From NCBI GenBank assembly GCA_037576195.1, contig CM075102.1, positions 6,510,001 to 6,574,000 on the forward strand: a DNA stretch of 64,000 nucleotides, read 5' to 3'. How positions within the stretch are numbered: position 1 is the first letter of the stretch; every line of letters starts with the position of its first letter. A program made the translations under genes and the position numbers. Below the pieces are notes generated by a model, which worked only from the letters and a program-made list of their open reading frames with translations, had not been told where the DNA came from and made no database searches. This DNA is from Phytoseiulus persimilis. Lineage: Eukaryota; Arthropoda; Arachnida; Mesostigmata; Phytoseiidae. Positions 19,302 through 27,197 of the stretch are shown in pieces.

Positions 19302-21509
19302 GCAGAAAACCCGCCAGCGTTTCCCGAAATCATCAAGGATTGGAAGCATAAGGTCGGGGCGATACGCACGGAGCTTGAAGGGGATCCGATCCTCGAACAC
19401 CGCGGAATGTGGAGTGCCGCAATGTACCCAAGAAGGCACCTCTTCGCTAGATACCTCATACACGGGTTCCACAATCAACTGTGTAGAAGAGAGAATTGTC
19501 ATGCGCTAAGTGATATGTGTTCATGTAAATACTGCGGTCAGAGCTGTCCACGATATCATGCTATAGTGTGTGAGATGAGACCCGGACTCGACAAACTGGG
19601 AGGTGCAGGGCACCATGTGTAACTAACACGCAATAAATCTGTCATTATTATTAGCTCAGAATCAGAGATTTTGGGATTCGAACCCGTACCCGAGATTTTG
19701 CGCTAGAGATGCCCTCGAGAAAGCCTAGAGATTAACATGCATCCGAATTTCCAGATGCTACAGAACTACATCTACAGAGGCCTTGATGTTCCTTGCTGGA
19801 ACCATTCCTTGGCCTCTGCTGGCCCTGGAGCGAACTGAAGTGTAGGAGCAAGCCACAATCCGCGATGCCCCCCAGACTCCAATGGGATTAGGTAGCTCGT
19901 CAAAATATTTGACAAGGAAGAGTGTTAAGTTTGTCACCTCAATTCCTTATCTCAGTGGCTATCGAGCCTTGCCAGCTATGCCAGTTGACGCCAGAGCCCG
20001 AGGGACGTGCACCGGTTCTGCAAACGTCTCCGAGCACGGTTGGGATTCGGAGATATCGTTGCGAATTCCTCCTCCGATGTCCGAATGATTACTCGACACG
20101 TTTGTTGATCCATGCTATGGAGTAACCAGCAGTACTCCATAACATGGATCAACCAAGGTATAACGCAATCGACGCCTGCCGTTCGAGTGGTTTCGATACC
20201 GTGACAGTTTCCAGCCTGAATCAATCGCAAAAGTGTTTTCTACGTTGGGGAAGAGATGGTAACAGAGCAAACATCCTGAGATGTTATCAGGAAGGTCCTT
20301 CATAGACCGTTACCGCTCCTCGAACCGCGGAGATTCGTGATCGGATGAGAAATCGCGGTAGCTGCAAGGAAGGAAAGTCGCTGAATCAGTCGTATGCTCA
20401 TCACAGTTCCAACAAATCGTTGTTGCGGAATCTTCCAAGGTCTCCCCGGAGACCGTGGAGTTTTGGCAAGCCCCAGCGCACCGCTCTGGAGCTCAGAGTT
20501 CCTAGCGTTCCAGAAACGCTACTAGAGTATTATTCCGGCCAGAGGATGGAGAGCCGAGACAGCATCTCTGTCCATCCGAAATGAACGAGCCAACGTTGCA
20601 CGTCGGCTTCGTGAAGCGAACATCACTGCGGCTCGGTCGACTGTTTGCTAACAGCCGACAACACACAAGTTGCAACCCGACCGTGAGCACACGGTGCGAG
20701 CGACACGCTTGCAAATCTCCAACCAAGTTCGCTCCGCGGAGTCCGGACAAGCGGCTGAGGCCAGTAGACCAACAACCTGGGTCTTTCCTCAAGGATCCCG
20801 AGCGGGTTTGGCAACAATCGTAGATCTGCTAGCGTAGGTCAACGTCAGCTCTGAACACGTTCGCGAGCGGAATAAGCTGTGGATCGCGTGGAGATGGAGT
20901 AGAATCGGTTCAGCCTTGAGAACACCTAAGAAGGAGTTCTCTGGCTCCTCGTTACTGGTTCTGACATCTATCACATCGAGCGACGTCGTGGAAAAGAAAA
21001 CATGAATCCCCTCTGCCCTGCTCTCTCGAATCATTGCCGACTCCTGTCGATTCTACTGACACTTCCACTTCCGTGTTCAGCTGAAATCTCTCCTCTTCGG
21101 GACCAGTAATCAGACATAGTCCGAAACAACAGCCCTATCCTTTACAATTATTCACCACTCGTTCTGCACAGTATGACTCCACGTTCTTCCCTCGCGAATC
21201 TCTCCTTTGGGGTGCCCTTCGCTCCCAAGTCTCCCCTCCGGCGTACAATGCCAAAATCTTCCGAACTTCCGTCCTCTTGCACTTCCAGATACAAGAGCCT
21301 TGGGTTTCTCCAATGGGTATCAACTATATATCAATTCCACTCTTCGGGATCGTGCGCAAATGCATTCCATTCTTATGGCTCTTCTCCCATTATCATTCTT
21401 CCTTTCCTCCGCACCCACAGTTCCTTTTGTGGATCATCGAGCGTTTCCTCCGTGAGTTGTTCTCCCAAGAAAAAAGCAAATGATATCGAAAATATTTCGG
21501 CTACATGAA
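19302..21509. other. RT 3' tail and unassigned unit sequence (unit A)
   Basis: 19302-19642 is the 3' untranslated tail of the RT element, with AATAAA at 19632-19637 and a short TTA repeat (19643-19654) as its end. From 19655 to 21509 no gene is recognised. It contains GGATTCGAACCC (about 19674), a perfect complement of a pol III B box, but no A box or tRNA fold. The 50-bp hairpin lies at 20104-20153. Confidence 0.6.
20104..20153. other. 50-bp perfect-type hairpin (unit A)
   Basis: Two 21-base arms, GTTGATCCATGCTATGGAGTA and its complement with a single mismatch, flank an 8-base loop ACCAGCAG. It is present in all four units. It could be a structured RNA, a DNA cruciform or a relic of a palindromic transposon end. 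Confidence 0.8.
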
Positions 21510-21515
21510 TTTATT
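21510..21515 (-). terminator. Poly(A) signal after capping-like ORF
   Basis: On the - strand AATAAA lies 18 bases after the stop codon. It is preserved in all four units. No A-rich tract follows, so there is no trace of a retrocopy tail. Confidence 0.55.
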
Positions 21516-21532
21516 AACACTGATGAAGGCAA

Positions 21533-22651
21533 TCAGAATAACTCTTGGAGGTCAGTGTAGTCGACAGGAGTTCGCTCACTTGAAAATTGCTGTTTTTTGA
21601 GAGCTCTACAGTTCCCGTTGCCGCTATCCTCTCTGGATCTTTTGGAACCGATGCTCTCAGTATTCATAACTGTTGTTGGCTCCGCTCGCCTCTCAGGAGG
21701 AGCTTCCTCGACTGCGGACGCCGACTTCTTCCTTGTTACTCCAACCTTCGAGCGTATGTAGCCTAGAAGGTCGTCTTTGGTCAGTTGGGACCCTGATGAT
21801 TGGTCCGTAGACTGACAGCTGTGCCATTCGAGAAGACCGGGACAAACTCCGGGGGTGTAGGCTGTCCGTGTGGGCTGGAGTAATATCCCTAGGATATTGT
21901 GGGTAACCTGTGATCGGAACTTGGCTGCGAGAAGCTTCTCGGTCATATCGAGGCCGAAGGTCTCCTTTTTCACTATCTCGAAAGGCTCGTCGACTACCTT
22001 GATCTGGCCGTCGAGAATGGCCTGACTCCGCGCACCGATGATTTCCTTGTCGATGCACAACTTCCTTATGTCGAAGCTCATGAGGCCGACCTTGTCGACC
22101 CGGAAATGAGCGATGTCCCGAACGAGAAAACGAGGGTGGACCTTGCCGTTTTCCCGGTCAAAAACCATTTCCCCGTCGAGCAGGGTGCAGAAGAGGTGCT
22201 TTCGAGGATCCTTCCGGTATGGGAATTTCATATTCGCAACGGAGAAAGCATTGTTCCTCTCGTCGAGAAGATATATCTCACCGGCCTGGGCGATGAGCAT
22301 TAAGAAACGAACTCCGTCCGATTTCCAAGTGACTCCGTATTGCTCCTTGGTCACCGTTGGGAGGTTTTGCACTCCCAAACTTCTCGGCTTCGTTCCTGGG
22401 AAGCCGGCACCCTGATGTCCGGAGAGCTGGGCGGCCACCTTCCGCACCATGCACGACTCCTCTTCGTCCTCGATGAAGGTTACACCGGGAACTTGCTCCA
22501 TGAGCTTTCTCGAGCTGTTAGGCGACTCGAAGCGGTTTGCCACCGTGACGCTGAGGGATTGCTGTGTTTGGAGCATAGCGATCTTCTTTGTGTGTTTGAT
22601 GGCTCCGGAAGATGATTGAGAAACTGTTCGAATTCCGAACTCGAGCTCCAA
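21533..22651 (-). CDS. mRNA-capping guanylyltransferase-like protein, copy A
   Basis: A 372-residue ORF without introns or stops. Residues 53-275 align with the guanylyltransferase domain of animal capping enzymes, which transfers GMP to 5'-diphosphate RNA in the nucleus. Motif I is intact: Lys110-Ser-Asp-Gly-Val-Arg, with the lysine that would bind GMP. The Gly-Phe-Pro-Gly approach (83-86), motif III Leu-Leu-Asp-Gly-Glu-Met (157-162) and motif IIIa Arg-Phe-Leu-Val-Arg-Asp-Ile (174-180) are also present. Motif IV reads Leu-Gly-Ile-Leu at 254-257, where the enzyme has Asp-Gly-Leu-Ile. Motif V reads Glu-Trp-His at 275-277 instead of Lys-Trp-Lys. The N-terminal RNA triphosphatase and the OB fold are missing. 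The C-terminus (about 280-372) is an unrelated Ser/Lys-rich tail with a possible nuclear signal, Lys-Arg-Ser-Arg. Catalysis is therefore doubtful. Capping-family homology is sure; that it is expressed is not. Confidence 0.82.
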   Translation of the reverse strand: MELEFGIRTVSQSSSGAIKHTKKIAMLQTQQSLSVTVANRFESPNSSRKLMEQVPGVTFIEDEEESCMVRKVAAQLSGHQGAGFPGTKPRSLGVQNLPTVTKEQYGVTWKSDGVRFLMLIAQAGEIYLLDERNNAFSVANMKFPYRKDPRKHLFCTLLDGEMVFDRENGKVHPRFLVRDIAHFRVDKVGLMSFDIRKLCIDKEIIGARSQAILDGQIKVVDEPFEIVKKETFGLDMTEKLLAAKFRSQVTHNILGILLQPTRTAYTPGVCPGLLEWHSCQSTDQSSGSQLTKDDLLGYIRSKVGVTRKKSASAVEEAPPERRAEPTTVMNTESIGSKRSREDSGNGNCRALKKQQFSSERTPVDYTDLQELF

Positions 22652-23057
22652 CGTGTAAGCTCACGCAGGCGAATGCGAAGAGTCCCAATAACTACGAGCG
22701 TTTTATCTGCTGATTTCAAGTGGGCGGTACCTAGTTCGACCAATGGATGGGCCCCAAATTTTTGAGTTGGAATGCGTTTCAACCCCAACTCTCACTGTCC
22801 CGCGGTTACAGACGCAGTTGCCTATCTGTTTTGAGGGCACACCCGCGACCTCCGGGGAGTGCGGTCAGGGTTGAGCTCTTGCTGTGACTCGCAACCACAA
22901 CGGGGTTTGACTGGGCTTATGCAGCCGTTAAAGTACCGGAGCTCTCTCGTTTGATTCTACGAGGCTGATGAGAAATAGAGATCGTCTTTGTTTGGAGAAC
23001 TCCTTCACTCATGCTGATCGGACCGACTTTTTCAATCTATAGCATGATATTTCATGT
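22652..23057. other. Upstream region of capping-like ORF (unit A)
   Basis: I see no triphosphatase domain or TATA box upstream on the - strand. The frame does not continue as a recognisable protein. The stretch is conserved in all units and ends at the breakpoint where B and D lack 1.79 kb. Confidence 0.5.
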
Positions 23058-23083
23058 GGTCCCGAGTCGATTTCGCGTCGGAA

Positions 23084-23660
23084 GGATTGATTGATTGATT
23101 GTTCATTGACCATCTTCATGCAGTATTTTCATTCCAAGTATAGCTGAAGACCCTTAATAAGGGGCGATGACTCAGCTGGTCGACGGTGCGGTTATTATTT
23201 TTTGTTTTCGGGCATACGGTCTGGGTCGTTTTTCCGTTCCCACTTCTCAAGTGATCTCTTGGTGTCGAGTATCATTCTTGGTGTGCTCTCTTCGCGTAGT
23301 CCTAGTCTTTTCTGCATTGTTCACTCAGCATCCGGGATTTCTTCGCATTCAAGAAGCACATGTTCCATAGTTTCGTCCTCCCTCCCGCACCGTTGGCAGG
23401 TCGCTTCGATGTCTATGTATCTTGACCTGTATTTCCTAGTCTGTAGACATCCCGTTCTGGCATTCGCGAGCAGTTGACTGCCTCTACTGTTATCATATAG
23501 GTGTTCGATATTTGCTCGAACTTTTTTGAAATTGCGATATCGGTCAAGCGTTCTCTTTTCCGTCATACCCAGGAGCTTGTCAGGCTCAATCCGTGGGGGT
23601 AAAATCATTTCTGAAGTATTGCTAACCCTTGAGGCCTCCCGGAAACATACAGCTGCGAAC
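23084..23660 (-). pseudogene. Non-LTR RT C-terminal scrap with (ATCA)n tail (unit A)
   Basis: This is the 3' end of a retrotransposon related to element N, with Tyr-Asp-Asn-Ser-Arg-Gly-Ser and Cys-X2-Cys...Glu-His-Val...Cys (23608-23321). It ends in an AATC-type tandem tail at 23084-23101. Compared with unit C, the codon TGT near 23320 has become TGA, so the frame is broken. It is joined at its 5' side to the Gypsy scrap. Confidence 0.75.
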
Positions 23661-24460
23661 CATTCGAGTTTTTCGCTAGAGCAGAATCAGTATTGGAGCG
23701 ATGTCATGGGTGGAGCGGCGATGGAAGTTGATCGAGGTATCGCTGCAGCTGTTTGACGGCGCTGCGGCGCAGGAATTCACAGATGGCTTCAACACGATCG
23801 GGGAGAGGGGATAATCCTTCAGCTGAGACCAGATGACCGAGGAACTTCGATTGAGGGACAGCGAATCTGCACTTGGCTATGTTGATGACATGGAAGAAGA
23901 GAGACCGCTGACGAAAGGGCAATTCCGGAAGAGGCCGTAAGACATCAGGCAGCTGAATAGTTGGTTGAGATGCATGAGGTGTTCTTGGTCGTTGCGAGGT
24001 ATTACAAGGATATCACCGCGATATACAAATGCGAAATCTAATCATTGGGTGACCAAGTCCATGAGGCGTTGAAACGTGTGGGCCGCGTTCCCGAGTCCGA
24101 ACGGCGTCCGAAGGTATTCGTACAGCCCGGAGCGTGTCCAGATAGCAGTCTCGTGAATGTCCTCTTTTGCCACAGGGATTTGATGAGACGCTTTAGTCAG
24201 ATCGATGGAGCTAAATACACGGCAGTCATCGCGGTTCAAAGCGAAGTTCTCGAGATGAGGGACTGGATATCTGTCTGGCACAGTTATCGCGTTTAGAGCT
24301 CTGAAATATCTGACCGGTCGCCATAAGCCTGCAATCCTGGCGAGTTTTCGGAGGCCGGAGCCGGAGGAAGCAGGCACTGCTGCAACCCAAACACGGGTCG
24401 CAGTGTTGATATGCTCTCCAGCACCGGAATCGGGGTGGGGAGCGCCTTGAGAGAATCATC
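23661..24460 (-). pseudogene. Ty3/Gypsy pol scrap (unit A)
   Basis: The reverse-transcriptase core of an LTR retrotransposon. It has Tyr-Phe-Arg-Ala-Leu-Asn, Phe-Ser-Ser-Ile-Asp-Leu, and Arg-Thr-Pro-Phe-Gly-Leu-X-Asn-Ala on 24377-24042. The catalytic block follows, reading Phe-Val-Tyr-Arg-Gly-Asp-Ile-Leu near 24020 where Tyr-X-Asp-Asp is expected. Then comes Lys-Phe-Leu-Gly-His-Leu-Val-Ser (about 23850) and Val-Lys-Gln-Leu. Stops and frame changes occur. No LTRs, integrase or gag are seen. Confidence 0.8.
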
Positions 24461-26294
24461 GGTCAACGTGCACTCATGGCCCGCAGAGGTGATGCTCGAG
24501 CATCGCAGTAGGCTCCGGGATGTCAAGACAACTAAACGAGATCCCACCACCGGTGGTCACGCTGCATCGGTCCCACGCTCATATTGCCAACGACTCAATC
24601 AATTAATCGAATTCGAGTCTCTACAGAGACGAATACGAAGTCGATAGCATCATGGGAAATATTCCGGAACCTCTGCAACCGCTGTCTTAGACGTTTCGTA
24701 CATGTAAGTTCGGACTGACTTCCCAAGATGTGCGCGGCTCGCAATACGTTGAGGATGGAATGTGGTCAGATTCACCCGGAAACTGGAACCAGCGTGCTCA
24801 GATGTTAGCTTTCCCTCATTGATAGTTTTCCCTGGATATTTGTGCTGCGTAGCCCGAGCGCTGAGAATCTCCGGAAGCGGCTCGCAGGTCCGCAGCCGAA
24901 GCGCGAGGGACGCGCTATCATTGGAGTGGACCTTGCAATATTGACGATACAGCTAACATAAGCCGGATAATTTCGTGACGTAGTGCCCCTCTCCTCACTT
25001 GTCGAGCCTCCGATTCGGATGTCGGGTAGGTATCCGGCGATTGGTGCGAGTCCCTCTTCCGATATAAAATTGTGACTGTGTTGGAGAGTGTGAAACACCG
25101 AAACATTCTGCGCTCGACAGTATTCCGCACGAACCAGAGCGAACGAGCGTCGTATTCGTGTCGATCGAGGTTTCGCAACCCTCTCGCCTTCCAGCCTATA
25201 GCAATTAAATGAAATGTCTCACGGGCGGATTTCTCCGAAACGGCTGATCCATTGTAACGTACTGTAAATTCACGCTTTAATGCCTGCGGGATCGAGCGAG
25301 GGATGCTCTCCATTATTGGAATAGAATGAAGACATCACTCGACCCTCAGATCGTAGTTTGTGTCAGACTGTACCCTTTAGTAACTGCTCCTCCTTCGCAT
25401 CTGTTGTCCGTAAGCTGGTCTGGGAAGTTATTCATGAACCAATTCGAATCGATCCTTAGGAGGTACTCCCGGTCGATAGCTCGGGCCAAAGACAACGTTT
25501 GCCAGGCGGAGCAAACATCATGAGGTGGAGCATTGAATAAGCACTTCCCTCGAAATTCTGCCCCAGACGAGCCTGGAGAACTTCCCACTGGCTGCGTCCG
25601 AGTCATGATGCCCGAGTGATGCTAATGACTCCTGTTTCCGTCTCAATCTGGAGTCTTTTTTCGAGTAAATCACTGGCGATCTCGCTTTGAGAACCCACAC
25701 CCGAGTCAAGCTTTAGAATACTCCCGGCGGCTCCTCAGGTTCAGTCCTGCTATGAGGAAGTCTATCCGACGCCGGGCGGGCTGCTCCATTGTTCTTGGGC
25801 AATCTTGAGCTTCCAATATGCTGTAGTTTGACGGTTATCTCGAAAACACCGGAACATTCGCCTCAAGACGAAGTAAATGGTGAGATTATTATCGGTTGTG
25901 ACACGATATCAGTGTTTATTCAGAAGAGAATAAAATTAGCCAACGGGAAGGCCCATGAAGAAGGGGTGGATACGATCGCCTGCCCTTTTTCGAGGGAATG
26001 AGATTACTTCGATCGGTTTTCTGGCGAATGACCGGCTCCCTTCCACTCGTCCAACGCGACCGATCTCGATTGGATGAATACTGACGTTTTCACGATGACT
26101 TCTTGGGGGACCTCGAAAAAATAAATGTGTAAATTTTAAAACCATTTCCTGACCCCAAATTTTCATTGTTTGCATTCGAATTCTGCATCCCTCATCGATC
26201 ACTCCTTGATTCCCGAGAAAATTCCAAGAACTGAGGAAGTTATGGCCAAAACAAGATCGGGCTCGAAAATTCTCGACTAGAAAAAGCCACCCTG
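24461..26294. other. Unassigned conserved unit sequence (unit A)
   Basis: No family is recognised. The - strand reading at 25313-24918 and 25098-24805 corresponds to the continuous 167-codon ORF of units B and D but is frameshifted near 25145. The sequence up to 24850 belongs to the 1.79-kb segment; the rest is in all units. Confidence 0.45.
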
Positions 26295-26304
26295 TATATA
26301 TAAA
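26295..26304 (+). promoter_or_regulatory. TATA-like block (unit A)
   Basis: TATATATAAA followed by a GC-rich stretch. It lies 34 bases upstream of the start of the reverse-transcriptase scrap reading frame. It is conserved in all four units (37532, 48408, 57384) and could be a relic core promoter. There is no proof of use. Confidence 0.35.
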
Positions 26305-26337
26305 CCCGCTCCCACCGGCCTGATAACATTTGATATA

Positions 26338-26643
26338 TTGGGTGCTTGCGAAAGCTCGGTGCGCTCTCCTTCGATCGCTCATGGCTCCACAGTAGGTGCG
26401 CAGAATGAATGGAATAGATCCGTCAATGAGCTGAAATTCGATTCCGCGAAAAGCGCGGTCGTGGTATACTCGGCCCATGACCTGGGGGCCCAGAGGGAAC
26501 TGAGTACACAAGGTGAGGATGTTCCGGCATCTCGAAACTACGAATTCTTGGGCATCACGCGTTCGGACTCTTGAAACTACCTGAAGAACCAGGAATAAAT
26601 GGTTGTTCAAATTATGGGGTTTTGAAAGATTCGAAATCTCTGG
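26338..26643 (+). pseudogene. Non-LTR RT scrap, post-catalytic region (unit A)
   Basis: The reading Glu-Leu-Lys-Phe-Asp-Ser-Ala-Lys-Ser-Ala-Val-Val-Val-Tyr-Ser and Tyr-Glu-Phe-Leu-Gly-Ile-Thr parallels the element N RT stretch with Lys-Ser-Ala-Ile-Val-Val-Phe-Ser and Tyr-Leu-Gly-Ile-Thr (7700-7600). Two stops follow (26572 and about 26597). It ends at the CAGAGGTC repeat. Confidence 0.7.
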
Positions 26644-26829
26644 AGCAGAGGTCGTCAAACTGTGTGTCGCGACACACCAGGGTGCCGAGTGTGTCGCGGG
26701 GTGCCCCGGGGTGTCGCGAGGTGTGGCTGAGTGCCAGGGGGCAGAGAGGCTGTTGAGGGCTGCCGAGGGGTGACAGGCGATGTCGAATGAGGCCGAACGA
26801 CGTCTCTCTCCGTTCTAATCATACTTCGG

Positions 26830-26995
26830 TGATGATTCCACCATACTTTCCGGGATCCCATGCGGGTGACTCCGAGGTCGATCCGGCATACTTTTCAGGG
26901 CCCGGAGATTTGATTCCGGGACCGATCTGACCATGCTTCTCTGAATCTGGAGGGGTTATTACGAGACCAATCTGACCATGCTTCTCAAAACCATG
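26830..26995. repeat. Short 45-bp minisatellite block (unit A)
   Basis: About four diverged units in the array 2 orientation, equivalent to 258-420. The block is followed by a conserved flank (GTGAAGAGAGAGAAAAGTGC) that the large array also ends in. Confidence 0.7.
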
Positions 26996-27114
26996 ATGCT
27001 AACTCGGTGAAGAGAGAGAAAAGTGCCTCGATACCAGCTCAGAATCCTATCGAGAATCGGTGGCCACTCCCGAAAGTTTCCCGATGACACTACATGTAAG
27101 GCAATGTGTGTCTG

Positions 27115-27197
27115 TCACCAATAGACTCCCAAAGCAAGGGACGGGTAAGCCAGCGTAGTCGGCCGAAGGCCGGCTAGTATCTCATAAATGTCATGAC
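27115..27197 (-). pseudogene. Helitron helicase remnant, 3' part (unit A)
   Basis: The last readable Helitron stretch (Tyr-Glu-Ile-Leu-Ala-Gly-Leu-Arg-Pro). It is contiguous with the rest of the gene in units B and C, but separated here by the hAT insertion. It ends with the 8-base duplicated target GTCATGAC at 27190-27197. Confidence 0.7.

Noticed and set aside
19670-19690. tRNA gene or tRNA-derived SINE suggested by GGATTCGAACCC
   Set aside because: Only the B-box-like word is present. I find no A box at the proper distance and no cloverleaf. In unit C the neighbouring sequence differs without compensation.
22480-22788. N-terminal triphosphatase domain for the capping-like ORF
   Set aside because: Readings upstream of the ORF on the - strand show no Cys-X5-Arg phosphatase signature or any similarity to that domain.
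25936-26658. 240-codon - strand ORF in unit A (also 48049-48771)
   Set aside because: It overlaps the RT scrap and TATA-like block in antisense, is shortened in units B and D, and shows no recognisable domain.
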